64,000 bases of DNA from Paragonimus westermani (lineage: Eukaryota > Platyhelminthes > Trematoda > Plagiorchiida > Troglotrematidae). Shown one piece after another: positions 35,201 to 46,400 of the stretch. The notes beneath the pieces are model-generated. The model was not told where the DNA came from. It searched no databases and saw only the letters and a program-made list of their open reading frames with translations. Each line of letters starts with the position of its first letter. The stretch's first letter is position 1. The translations under genes were made by a program, and so were the position numbers. The stretch is taken from NCBI GenBank assembly GCA_008508345.1, contig QNGE01003090.1:18055-82054 (forward strand). The letters are read 5' to 3'.

Positions 35201-36987
35201 GCTATGAAACTGCCGTGCATAGTTTAGCACTCTTCAGTGATCGCTTGCCAACAAGCAATTTTTTGGCAAGCCCTAATCGCAGCGTATTCTTTCGGTAGAC
35301 GTTCCCAGTTTTGACACTATCGTGAGCAACAGCTGAGGTGCCGAAATCACATTTCCTTCTGGTCGTTAATCATTAGGTGTCACAACGGTCTCCAGGTTCT
35401 GTCGCTTAAATGACTAATTCCAAATCAGCTGAATTATCCTCTAAAACGTCCCACCCACCATTCCAGTCTGCCTGAGGAATTAACGATCGAGCTCAGCTGC
35501 CGGGGGTTTCGGTTGATTAAATCGTTTATGCGGGTTCTAGTATTAGTGACGTTGTACGATCATATTTGGCTCATCAGCACACGGTAACCGATGTGCGCTG
35601 TTTAGATAACTGCGCATTAGGGTAGTCAATCCCCAGTGTGAACGGCCGTGCTGCCACAATTGATGAGGATGGTAAACGAAGGTTTGGGCGACTTTCAGAC
35701 ACACGAATGGTGTCCCCAAATGACGAAATGCCACGTGATTTCTTGCACGTTTTCGGCCGTGCATATGGTGATTTATTTTTTACACAATTTGACTGAGCTA
35801 TCCTGCGTGCCGTCTGTTTGCACTTGGCAATTGTAGCGATGCTGAATTGAGTTTTTATTCTTATAAATTCACAATAATGAGCTTTCGGTTAACAGTTGAT
35901 TTACGCTATCAGCAATTAACTGACATAAGCGTCTTTCTGTTTTCTAACTCTATGCACTTGCGAGTTTCAGAAGCACTCAGTGGCCGTCACCCCCATTAGT
36001 AGTTTGCACTGTACGAAGCTCCCCTTAGTCAGTTTGTGGCGCATTCCACAACATACCAGGTATTATTTCGTCATTTCCCCACATAACTCTATTAAGTTGG
36101 TAACTGCGTTCTTTCAGTAGGCTGTCAGTATTCCAGTAACGGGCTCGATAATCCTGCTATTCCAGATCCAACCACCAGTTGCCACACCCGCAGACTTTCA
36201 GACCGATACAGTCTGATCGATATCCTGCCGTATACTTTTGATAGACTAACAGTTGTTGCTTATCTACATTTTATCGGTTACTTGTATACCAACGTGGTTC
36301 GAAGTGAGCCTAAGAAACAAGGTGTGTTCTTTGTCGTGTGTCATACAGATACTCTTTCTTTTTTAGTCCGCTGAGGTTCCTACAGCTATTCCGGATGTTT
36401 TTGGAGTCCAGCCAAGAAGGCAGTCACTGTCTTTCAGTTCACCTGAGCTAAACGTCGTTCCACAGCTAACCGCTCCAAAAGGATCACCTATTCCGCAGAC
36501 ACAATGGCGTCTTATCCAGCTGGATATGAATGTCAAGATCCCTTACCCATTGATGCAATTACCCATCCAAGACCTTCCTCATCGGTTTGAAGACCCCAGA
36601 CTTCGAGGACAATTGACGACCCTTCGACCTCAGATCAAGTCTACATCATCTCTAAGCGAATCAGAAGACCTCGGATTAATTACAATAGGCTCAGGTAATT
36701 CAGCAGCAGTTGAATCAAACCCCACGACGGCTAACAGTGATCCTAACACGATTTCTACCCAGCGACGCCCGGTCAGACTACAGTTAAACGAAATGGCTAG
36801 TACGTTTGCCCATTCACATTCTACCGTAGTCACGAATAATCCAACAAAGTCAGGCGATCGATCTTATCTAGATGATCCACGATTCCGCAGACGGCGTATA
36901 CTGACGACAGCGGTGACAACAGCAACAGACGTGTCTACGGTAGCTCCCCCAACGAAAAGCAACACTGCAGATGCAACGACGGCGTAA
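22516..36987 (+). CDS. ZC3H4: ZC3H4/ZC3H6-like CCCH zinc-finger protein (suppressor of sable family), eight exons
   Basis: Nuclear RNA-binding protein; ZC3H4 with WDR82 restricts unproductive transcription, and Su(sable) is its fly relative. Exons: 22,516-22,601; 22,654-22,870; 22,919-23,035; 23,075-23,311; 23,362-23,489; 33,873-34,524; 34,570-34,608; 36,367-36,987. All phases agree and give 698 codons. The N-terminus (MEFEEGEVDDASESESEL) matches the family EEGEL.DGEI start, followed by basic and acidic runs. Three C-x7/8-C-x5-C-x3-H fingers lie at about residues 130-148, 159-177 and 182-201. A proline-rich region (about 262-480) and a C-terminal part with TQWRLIQL, EDPRLRG and DDPRFRRRR follow, as in ZC3H4/6. 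Five introns are 39-52 bp. Exon 7 and its weak donor (ACT/GTGACG) are the least certain part. ZC3H4 and ZC3H6 are paralogues in vertebrates; this is their common type. Confidence 0.9.
22654..22870 (+). CDS. ZC3H4: ZC3H4-like exon 2 (basic, nuclear-localisation-like)
   Basis: It opens after CTCACTCTAG with HHSKRKREK, a likely nuclear localisation signal, and ends VVERERS before GTAAGT. Flanking introns are 52 and 48 bp. Confidence 0.88.
22919..23035 (+). CDS. ZC3H4: ZC3H4-like exon 3 (first half of zinc finger 1)
   Basis: It follows CTATTTTTCCAG. It encodes a second basic run (HKKRKRR) and the first two cysteines of finger 1 (CRYFMEGRCSK). It ends AAA before GTCTGT, opening a 39-bp intron inside the finger. 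Confidence 0.88.
23075..23311 (+). CDS. ZC3H4: ZC3H4-like exon 4 (zinc fingers 1-3)
   Basis: It completes finger 1 (GDSCPFRH) and carries finger 2 (CKFYATGVCSKGSTCLYLH) and finger 3 (CKFFHLSGKCNNGESCKFSH). The linkers KQEL and GEFP match the spacing typical of ZC3H4/6. It ends LLLDRVGGSK before GTTTGA. Confidence 0.93.
23362..23489 (+). CDS. ZC3H4: ZC3H4-like exon 5
   Basis: It follows TTTGTCCTAG, encodes ESLALNDRVYEPPRPSHVG onward and ends TTCAA before GTGGGT in phase 2. The missing base is supplied by exon 6, 10.4 kb downstream. Confidence 0.8.
23610..23690 (+). repeat. LINE 3' tail remnant with (GAT)7(GGT)n microsatellite
   Basis: CAGTTAAGCATCAGT is followed by CTGTTGTGTTGCTGTCT and then seven GAT units (23,656-23,676) running into GGT units. 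The same tail, ending in TGATGATGA, closes the LINE copy at 48,600-48,690. Confidence 0.6.
29227..29260. repeat. (TA)17 microsatellite
   Basis: An uninterrupted TA dinucleotide run of 34 bases in the large intron of the ZC3H4-like gene. Confidence 0.97.
31810..32580 (+). mobile_element. LINE remnant, C-terminal RT region and 3' end
   Basis: Reading across frames gives, in the expected order, DGVIKNEIIAAISNARV (about 32,035-32,085), a worn CETW-type segment (about 32,175-32,215), HQRVRNRKVRQWDFGSDC (about 32,250-32,310) and the 3' segment beginning TTAGCCACTATAGGTCGAG (32,478). An intact copy would read GxxxNEIxxRIxxARxxFANLRHLWRR...LLYGCETWPL...GWHQRVxNxEVRxxVxG. Many stops. The same family occurs at 17,400, 33,470, 39,860, 40,340, 47,750, 50,298, 53,390, 59,892 and 63,475. 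Confidence 0.7.
32943..33230 (+). other. Unassigned 95-codon open frame
   Basis: ATG-initiated and open to a TGA, with a composition unlike LINE debris (IPYDWIFAPFDWES; VNGCDACPIHQFTDR). There is no splice context and no family I recognise. It lies between two LINE fragments inside the ZC3H4-like intron, so an unrecognised repeat is as likely as an exon. Confidence 0.15.
33470..33800 (+). mobile_element. LINE 3'-end fragment close to ZC3H4-like exon 6
   Basis: The segment ELPVKQVRLMTPGSGSH (about 33,550-33,600) parallels [16 protein letters not shown] at 48,420-48,465. The tail AGTAAGGTATCAGTGTGAAC (33,750-33,769) matches the shared LINE tail. It ends about 70 bp before the exon 6 acceptor. 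Confidence 0.65.
33873..34524 (+). CDS. ZC3H4: ZC3H4-like exon 6 (proline-rich region)
   Basis: The acceptor is CTTTGTTCGCAG. One base completes the codon from exon 5, then 217 codons follow to GTAAGT. It encodes a Pro/Phe/Gly-rich low-complexity stretch (RPPFFPPRVPLSVHPPFNP), then a helical patch (SELDKMAALLASS) and a Ser/Pro linker. The frame extends well upstream of any ATG, which supports its being an internal exon. Confidence 0.85.
34570..34608 (+). CDS. ZC3H4: ZC3H4-like exon 7 (short, tentative)
   Basis: It follows TTTTTCCCGCAG after a 45-bp intron. Thirteen codons (VPSYSSASELPRT) end at a weak donor ACT/GTGACG, which gives the phase needed for exon 8. Without that splice the frame meets TGA 18 nt later, giving an alternative shorter protein. 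Confidence 0.5.
34609..36366 (+). other. 1.76-kb last intron of the ZC3H4-like gene
   Basis: No repeat or nested gene recognised. A small additional exon could hide here, since the donor assigned to exon 7 is weak. Confidence 0.55.
36367..36987 (+). CDS. ZC3H4: ZC3H4-like exon 8 (C-terminus and stop)
   Basis: The acceptor TACTCTTTCTTTTTTAG is followed by SAEVPTAIPDVFGV and an uninterrupted frame to TAA at 36,985. It includes TQWRLIQLDMNVKIPYPL and two DPR motifs (EDPRLRG, DDPRFRRRR), the repeated signature of the ZC3H4/6 C-terminus, then a Thr/Ala-rich tail. Confidence 0.85.
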   Translation, partial: SAEVPTAIPDVFGVQPRRQSLSFSSPELNVVPQLTAPKGSPIPQTQWRLIQLDMNVKIPYPLMQLPIQDLPHRFEDPRLRGQLTTLRPQIKSTSSLSESEDLGLITIGSGNSAAVESNPTTANSDPNTISTQRRPVRLQLNEMASTFAHSHSTVVTNNPTKSGDRSYLDDPRFRRRRILTTAVTTATDVSTVAPPTKSNTADATTA

Positions 36988-37294
36988 CAGTGATATAACA
37001 AGTGCAAAAATGTCTTTAGATTTGGGAGGCCGACTACCTAATTCCTGGGGGTGTCTAATGGGCCAAATGGATTAGGACAGAATACATGAGAAACTGCTCT
37101 TAGCAATCAAAGGAGTCTATGTGCATGCCGGTCGATGTTTGTCTCTACTCGTTATTTTTGCCGCTATGCTGATCTCGCACTTTGTACATAAGAGAAAAGC
37201 AACCAATGATATTAGCGAGAAAATTGAACGGTTCAGTGTTTTATGCTGAGTTTATGTATACACACAAGTTAACGTCTTATGAAAAAGCAGGGTA
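36988..37294. other. 307-bp gap between two convergent stop codons
   Basis: Both genes must end their transcripts here or overlap. I see no AATAAA on either strand. On the + strand the variant AATACA occurs at 37,081. The two 3' UTRs are therefore very short, use weak signals, or overlap in antisense. Confidence 0.75.
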
Positions 37295-37417
37295 TCAAGC
37301 TTCGAAACTGCCGTACTGTTTATTCCATTTCAGGTAATGTTCCAGGTCTCCTGTGGATACACTGGCGCGCACTTGGCTAAGCGCAGCCTCGAAATCTGAC
37401 AGTTCGACTGGACGAAC
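37295..37417 (-). CDS. FIGNL1: FIGNL1 last exon
   Basis: Forty codons plus TGA, after a short 170-bp intron with a long pyrimidine tract (TTTTTTTTTTCAG on the - strand). It holds the C-terminal helix typical of the meiotic AAA clade and ends at the same point as other FIGNL1 proteins. Confidence 0.92.
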   Translation of the reverse strand, partial: VRPVELSDFEAALSQVRASVSTGDLEHYLKWNKQYGSFEA

Positions 37418-40400
37418 CTGAAAAAAAAAAACAAAAGAATGTTTTATAAACTGTCAAAATGGTTAGGGCATTTAAATTTCTCGTTTAGCTACAGAACTCT
37501 AGAAATGATTATTTTCAGTACGATTCGACCTAATGCAAGTACAAACGGAGCGAAACACTGGTGGTTGCAGCTCATCGGTCGATTTACCTCGTCACACGCG
37601 ATTGATTGGATGGTCTCCAGGCTAAGTGACCTTATGGGACCCATTGCTGCCTCTCTACAAAGGTTCGCCATGTCCGCTCCGGAATAACCTGTTGAGAAAA
37701 AAGGCGAGAGTACCAAATTATGTGATACATAGGACAAAAGTTGTTTGACTCGAAATTAAGCTGGGGACGGTTATTTTGTCATTTTTCAGTGACAAGTTCT
37801 ACATTCACTGGCGATCAACATTGGGAGGGGGGACGTCGTATTCTTCACAACCACGTATACTGCTATTAATCAAAGTATTTCGAACGATGAAAAATAACTT
37901 GGACTTTAAATCGTGTGCGGTTTGAGTAATTGTCGTCGTGTACCGTGCATGGTACGCGTGTCCGATCTAAATGCGTTGATCAGTTGGATCACTTGTATGA
38001 TTGCTGAGGCTTCTTACGATTGGAATAGACTACAGATGTTCAAAAGACATGAAATTATCATCGACTGTTACGTGAAACAATACCCTCCAGTTGGAACTTT
38101 CGTTCGCATCAGTTGGCTCACAGAGTCGCACACCTTGTGGTCAAGCCGATCTTGGTATATAGTGCGCCGTTGCGACTATTGGCGCACGAAAACTGAGTGT
38201 CCTTCTCTTGTGGACAGGGTCCACATAAGCAAGTGGTAAGCACTGTATCGATAGGAAAACGACTGCAAATTGGTATTCACAAACTCGTTTTATCGATAAG
38301 CCAAAAACATGCTATCACATCGTTGGTGCCATTCACATGAATGCAGTACTACTTTCCCGGGTACCGGGTTTTGGCCAATTGGTCTCGCTGACTAAACTAT
38401 CAGGCGATCAGATCGCAAGTCTTAAAAAAAAACGAATAAAAAGTGATCGCGGATGTACTTCGCAAACGACAAGCCCAAGGCTAACCGAGTTAATAATCCA
38501 ACAGATTCCGAATGATTCGATTACAAACGAAATGAAACGAGCTGCAGGAGCCAAGTTGATCAGATTCGGATGCAGTCAAGGAAGGGAATGTGATCAGGAA
38601 ACTATGTGAACAACTGATGGCATCTGATAGAACGTGAGAATCGTGAAGAAACCTTTGTTAGCATCCCTAAAATCTGCTGGCCAGCTCACGACTTCTATTC
38701 GAAAACTTGCAAAAAAAAACCAGCGTCAGCGGTCCGAAGTGTGCACTGTAAGATTCTTCCTGTTGGTGAACAACATGAGGAATGACAGCGAATGCGGTGT
38801 ACACAAAATCGGCCTGATCGAGTAATACATTTAATCTAACAACCGTGATGAGATGCACTGACCTTTCGTGCGCTGCGCGACAACCGCGAAGTCCGTCGCA
38901 GCCAGGCGATGGCGCTGTTGTTTCAGAAGATGTTCAACTATTTGTCTGCGTGCTTTCAAATCAGGTAAGGGTATGTACAGGCGCTTTACAAAGCGGCGAC
39001 GAGCAGCTTCGTCAAGTTCTTGTGGCCTGTAAAAATAGATACAACAGTGATTGGTAGGAACTTCGTTTCTATAAGTTGAAAATCACTCAAATGTTTGTCA
39101 CGTCCCCATAAACATTTTGATCATCCCTTTGCAAAAAGTTGACTGACACATACGGCTTCCTAGCTTCAGTGAAACGCGTGCGTCACCCAAATTGTGTTGT
39201 CGGCTCGCACAACTCCAACTGAGATGGAGGTATCTGACAACGAGCGGTGTAACACAGGTCAACCGGAGAACACCTAACCACTTCGGAACCCACACAGTTG
39301 GCGCAGTGCGTGTTCAGCATTCCAGCTGTTCCCCCTATATACTGCAAACCTGGGCATAGTTGCCGCGCATGTTTCGATCGCTTACTCACCTACAGTTAAA
39401 TCGGGGCTTTCATATGTATACCGACAAACTAATCGAGACAGCACGTAAACTCAGTACTAGAGCAGGGTTGAACCGGAAGAGCGTCGGCAAACTGACGTTT
39501 AGTCAGCTACTCGCCGTCAGACCACCCGTAATATTAATCCCAATTCAACGTCGTTGGCCCGATCTTGGTTCATATTGCCCAGCGTGATTTGGATCTTGGT
39601 CTCACATCAACCAATTCACAATTCGTTGATGTAGGTCTACTGTTAAGAGTAACTATCAGTAAGTTAAGAGTTTTAGGCGCAAATGTCACCGCTGCGTCGT
39701 AAGGTATGGACGGCTCTGTAGAATGGATTGTGGGTACCGCTCAGCCTGCTTGTGCTTGTTTAGCTCTATCCCTTTGTCTTCAGACTAAGTTCTTTTTTTC
39801 CAGTTGTTACAAGCGGGCCATCAGCACTTTCTGGTAAACGAACAAAGTCGTTCAAAATATTACCTACTGTAGGTCGGGTTCGTCTCCCACGAGATTGGGC
39901 AGGATGGCGACCGACTGAGCTTAGTCTCAGGAGCGTTTGGCCAATTTGTGAATTAAGTGCACTCTCTGAAGCGATGAAATCCGATGACCTTCACTTATGG
40001 ATGGTTTTTTGTTTGCGAGATGTGGGCACCTCGCTACCGAGAGTGGACGTTATTTCCAACAGTTAGGTCTCTTCACCATTCTTTTCTTTTGGCAGCTTAT
40101 CGTCAGTAAGAACCACTGGTGTACTGCTGTCTCTAACCTTGATAATGGTGGCAAAGCAGTGACACGTGTTTTTTTTTACTAAGATTATAGGATAATTTTG
40201 GCATAAGCCGGGAGTTTGTCTAAATTTAGGCGATCCGACAGCGAATATAACAGCACCCGTTTTGTGTACGAGCCGAAGGTCCGGGGAAGTTACGGTTGCA
40301 AGCCCCGACTGCTTTCGGAAGTTGTTAGACAACTGGGTCCAGTGGCTTGAACGTTGCTGCTGTGGCGACATAACTGTCTTGCCGGTGACCCCTTACATTC

Positions 40401-43400
40401 ACTTACAACTCAGTTGTTTGTTTACAGTATCCGCACCCAGCAATTTGATAACTGTTTTTAGTAATTCGGTCGTGTCATCGCTTTTGTTTCCTCGCCAGCT
40501 GTTTCTGTCTGTGGTTGAACAGCAGCTGAACGTCACTGTGAATCACTGGTGTATTGCTGTTCACGATAGTGGTTTCGTACTGATGACTCAAGTGTACATT
40601 GCTGACCTTTGTGATCATGTCCTCAGTGTGAAAAATCAACATGCACCACAATCGTTTCATCACTTTCCAAAGGATGCTGCTACTATTGAGCAATTTTTGA
40701 TAAACTAAGAGAGCATACAGTAAAAAAGCTCTGTAACTATCCACACCTCAGTGTTCGGGTAATGAACGACAGCTGATGGCTTACATTTATAAACAGTCCA
40801 CAAGCACGAAAGTTATTGAAGAGGCTAACCTGTTAGTGGCTCCCACAAACAAAAGACGTTCGTCCTGTCCAGTCGCGACACCATCCTGGAGAGGGATTAG
40901 GAAATATACGAAGCAACTAAGCGACTGGTTAGTAGTATGGGGTTTCAATTCATATAGAATGAACAGCATACACAACTGAACACATTCCCATGAACTCTCC
41001 TGGTGGCCCACTTCGAAAAGCGTTATGTTTGAGCTTCGTTAAAGCTCATCAGCAGTGCACATCTCGGGCGTTATTCGCAAGTGACTGATGCGTACAACTC
41101 AGCCATGCCTAATTTGACATCACTGACACACGAGAACCTCGAGTTGGGAGATATCGTGGATGGGGCTGACATCCACCTCAACAGTGACGTGGATTATCCT
41201 GAAAGAAAACGTTACTAAAGAGGCTGAAAATTAAGAACACTAAATCAATGTTCAGCACGGATACCTAAGGGATGTGTGGCCAGCATCCTAATCCCGGTCG
41301 TGGCGGGGATATGCACTGTTGGCCAGCAGTGTGGCGTTCTTTCTTGAAAGACTGATTGGAATGAAGTATTTGCGACCAGACGTGAAGGCCATTCGACTTA
41401 AATGAAGCAATGTTCGTATGTAAGTGGTGAACCAAAACTGATCAGAAGCAACTGAGAGTTGATCACCGGCTTAATTGAAGACAGCGGTTACCACGAGCGT
41501 TGTAGATGAACTATTTCGTGGAAAAAGCCACACTGTAGGTAGATTCACGACTTTGTGGTGGACGAAGATAGAAGGAGCCATAGTGGATGAGGTAGTGGCT
41601 TCCTCAATGGTGGTTATTATGAGCAACACAACCACCAAACAGCGAGACTGGAGTCTACATGTCATTTGCGATAACAGCTAATTAGAACGTTGATGATAAA
41701 AGTTCACAATCATTTACAGTGCCCGTGATGGAATCGGTCGGCTTCATAATTTAGAGAAGAAATGGGAACAAAAATAACGAAATATTGAAATTGAGTTTCA
41801 GATGCTGGGACAAACATGTTCAGAAAATCACAGAAGTATGGCAACAAGACATTCAAAATATCCCATTTTAAGCGTGAAGTAGCCTGGTACACATTAAAGC
41901 ATGTGTAGGCTGAGCCCGTGGTAGAGGGTACTACCTTACAAGTTTTGGGATAGGCAAGATGACAACGACCGATGAGAAAAACGTGCGGCTGACTAGCGCG
42001 TACCAGCTGGACAAGAAATTCCGTTTTGATGCGCCGGCTTGATTCGTGTTCTGCCTCCGACCTTTGCGTCAGCAGCGAGTCAACCTCATCGATGAAAATA
42101 ACTGCAGGTTGGTGAATGCGAGCAATCACGAACAGAGCTCGGACCATTTTTTCTCCTTCGCCAACCTGTCAGGTAGAAACGAACGAAGTGCAGAGACCAA
42201 CATCAAGGAACACGAAAAGCGACCGCTCTAGAGAGAAAGAGGGCTGTAAACAAGGGCTAGTAATTTTACCTACGCTTCAACTACAAACAAACTGTCTATA
42301 GTGTGGTGTCAAAACGAAAGATGTCTGTGTGATTGTATTTTACCGCCGCTTCATTTTTGCCAAACCATCGTCAAGTGTGCCGCCTCAGAGCCGTACCCAC
42401 TGAATACGCGGCCAAGTCATGCTCGGACTAGCAAATCAATCTCGGCTTGCTGACTATTTGGTGCGTACTCCTACTGTGTGCTTCAAGGGACGTACTCTAT
42501 CAATTCGATGTAACACGTTGGCATAGATGTGGAGGTTTCTAAAGGCTTAGAAGTGCACTCGATTGACATCCTTGTTTTACCGCCTTCATGCTCCCGACAT
42601 ATGTGTTGAGGCGGCCGTTCCAACCCTCCGTTTCTGTACCGACGGACTCGTTTCATTTTCTTCGCGTTGGCACCAGTTAATGATAAAAAGATTTGATCCA
42701 ACTGGAACTGATGTCGGTATCAATCACGAAGTCCATGACGCGTACTCACGTACCGTTCATGGTTAAAACTTTGAATGATCGATATGTAGAAGCCTCTTAT
42801 GGTCGTCTATCAGGTTAAGTGAGTAAGGGCAATTGTACCTCCTCATTTGTATGAGAACATCACCTTAAGTTCAACAGTAACAGGTTGTGTAAAAATTGAG
42901 CGTATGGTCGCGCAAGAACCGATACGAATTATTGGTACATGTATGGAGGCGTGCACTACAGATTGATAGCTACTGAGGTGTCGGCCACCCTCTTGGTGCA
43001 TAAGTGAGACCGGGTGTCTCAAATTTGGATTGTAATCCTCAGGTTTCACAAAGCACAATGGCGTGAATGGACTGGAAACACTGACGAAAATGAAGAGGAA
43101 CTATGCGATGATCATTAATGGAGAGGAGTCTGACATAGACAATGGTCGCCGTAGAGGTTAGGAGAATGGCTCTCCGACACTTCCACAAGATTGGCATCAC
43201 TACTGCAGGAGTGGTCACTGTGGATGAGGCATTGTGAACAGAGTTGCACATGCTTAAACGAAAACGCAAATTGAACATAGGATTTTACTCCGCAACATTG
43301 TCCGTACTGTATGATAAACGGCGCATCCAAAGTTAGTCATCATAACCGAGCGTGTTGTAAGCAGACTCTGCTGTGTATGCATCGCGGTGTCTATTGTAAG

Positions 43401-46400
43401 GGTACTCAGAAGTTTACGAATAAGTTTGATATGGCATACCGTACACAGCCTATTCTTAACATCTAGCAAACCATCCATGTTGGGACGGACCACAAAACCT
43501 TTATTATCCGGCTAAAGATGGCGAAGAATCCACGCGGACGACTGGTGCGTCGGTCACTTCAACTTTACCGTCGGACGTGTCAATGGCAGAAACACTGAGG
43601 TGCCTGATGCATTGCTGCAAACACTATAAGTGAATGAGCTGCTGTCTGATGCCATACCCATGAACGGAGTACTGGTCTCCGGCGAAGAGTGGTCAACCAA
43701 CAGTGACTCTCGAGTACGCGAAATATGTGGACATTCACTGGCAGGAATCAAACTAACGACGGTGACTTCGGAGCTGGTACACACTCTGGGACCGGCCATA
43801 TCTGGAGAGCAGCCAACTCATCGCCGATGTGGAGGTGCAGAACGAGCTGCGATCTCGAAGACTGCCATTCACTCCAAAGGAAACGCGTGATTCGACCGGT
43901 TCAAATGGGGCGAGAACGCGCGTTCGATCTCCTGCGATGGAGGGTATTTTGGCCCAGGGTGCGGAAAAATGTGGTCGATTTCATTCAGGCACGGCCCAAC
44001 TGTTGACAGAGTTGGGAATCAATGACAACAAAACGACCGATGCAACACATCGTAACACCGCAAGCCGCGCACATATGAGGGCATAGACATTTTTGATCCA
44101 TTCCCAAACTCAAATGGAAATCTCTGTATGGTTGTAACGAACGACCATTTTACACGATGGCTGGGACCTGTTCCCATGACAAATCAATAGGCGGAACGGT
44201 TGCACACGCTTTCGGAGTACCATACAGAGTCATCATGGACTACGGCACGTGTTTTGATAAGTGGTAATTTCAGACGTTGAAGAACTGGAGAGCTCAGTGC
44301 CTGAGAGCATCGCCGTACAGTAGATAAGCGAACGTGTTGACGGATGCGTTCAACCATAGAATAAGAAAATGGCTAAACAGTACAAGCGATAACTGGAAAG
44401 GACTACCAGATGTGTTGTTTGAATGCCGCACGACGAAGCATGCAACATCGTAGGGTTCATCATTTGAGCTCATATACGGGAGGGAGCCAAAGATATTCTT
44501 GAATGTATGTGCTCACGGACAGAGAAGGACGATTATTACCGCAAGAACCACAACTGGAAGACTGCGCTCGAACGGACAAAAGAAACACAGCGTCCAGATA
44601 AAAATTGATACGACGTGGGAGACAACATATAAATGACACTCGTTCAAGATCGGAGACCAAGTGAAAGTAAGGGACCATTGTCAGTTAAACATCCGGCTCC
44701 AGCCGAGGCAAATTTAACAAAGAACAGACGATTCACTATCGCGAACAGCAGGAATACGAGTGTGATGGACGATCAAATCGGAGGCGCGATTAGCTCAACA
44801 ACTCTGGACTATCTCGGCGCAGTAGTGAGATATGGCCGAAGCCCACAAAAGGTGAATTACGGACAACACGGGTGATCGGACGAATTTTCACTCAATAAAA
44901 TTGGACTAACGGATGAGAAATGTCAACCAGAAAACTCACACACAAAACCAGGCAAAAGTGCATACAACTTGTAAGTGGAAACTGCCGCTGTGTTGTAGAT
45001 TGGAATTCCGGTTCATAAGCGCGAGCACGTGCTTGGCGTGAAAACTTGAGTGGGACAGTAAAGATTGTGCCTTATTGAACAGCTTTTTGTTACAATACGG
45101 CTGATCTCCACAGCGTGAACTTTACAACACCAGAGTGTTGTTGTTAACTTGGGTTGTTGTGGACAGGCAGCTGGAAATCGTTGATCGCCTAGCCTGCCTG
45201 GGTGTTTTTGCACCAGCGTGTAATGCTGCTGAAAAGGTATCTACGAGGACTGCGAAGGTACGCACATATCGACTAGTTTGAATGTGACCATATCGCAACG
45301 GAAGCCTTTGTTCCCAGTGTTTGCATATATAACCGCTAGTTATCATGAGTACGACTGAGCACAGACGGCGCATTTATCCACGAAGAAAATAGATTACAAG
45401 GGAAGAGTACGCTATCTATACTTTCTAGCAAACGTAATCTCGTTCGAACACACTTTAATCCCGGCCGAATTTGCACGGCCGAATGGTCCCAGTGACTACA
45501 TGTGTTTTCGAATCGGAGTTTGGAGCACTGATACAGTGCAGTCTCCTCCAGTGTTTTCGAAAGGAAATGGTTCGTTGTATGCTGATTTTGCCTTCCACAC
45601 GACAGCGGGTTTAGCTAGTTTTCTAATTATTTCGCAAATATTTGTCAAACCTATTCACTGCGATTCGCGAACAACTTTGTAAGGGATAAGGATATGTTCG
45701 ATCCCGTATCTCATTAGGATATTTCACATTCTGTCAAACAACTGAACCCTTACAAGACGATTCATGCAGGTCTACGCGCAATCGAAGACTCAAATGGTGT
45801 CTCAAACTTATGCACTCCGAAGAGTAACTGCTTGTGAGCATTTAATCAATTAGTTTTCGTTTCAACACTAGGATTTTAATTTGAACGAGTGGTACCGAGC
45901 GAAATATGAAAACACATTGTCACTAAACTTGATAAATACACAAGAAAACGCGTAAGGCTTCAGCTTAATTGTTCCGTACGCGATCTGCATTTTAAAAAAG
46001 TAACTCAAATCAGTCAGTAAGTTCATTTTCAGATACTATAGATAAAAACTAGGGATTCGTTATGAAGCTCGCGTTTGGGTAACAATAAAAGAATTTGACG
46101 AAACGGTATTCACACTTCTTTTCACAAAGAAACAACTTGAGGAGCGGAAAAGTCTAAGTTGCGTGAGTTTGGACGGTTGAATATTCCAACAGAATATTCA
46201 GACAAAATGCGTCGTGAAGTCAAGGTACGAGAACGCGGGAACAGCCCCACCGAATGTCTAATTTGAGAAACATGTATGTTCACCTATGTGCTTTGGTTTC
46301 CATATCTACTGAGAAAGGACTGTGAGCCAAAAGCAGTCAACTTATCATGAAGCTCCCAACAGTCTTCAATATAGCGAAAGTCGGTTAACCAGTGAACCCC

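Noticed and set aside
38337..38609. 90-codon + strand frame antisense to FIGNL1
   Set aside because: It lies in a FIGNL1 intron, has no homology I recognise and no supporting splice or poly(A) context.
41710..42147. Reading the FIGNL1 Walker B frame as a 145-codon stand-alone protein
   Set aside because: After VQL the frame leaves the family sequence exactly at a GT donor; the next family residues (DGVATG) resume at 40,885.
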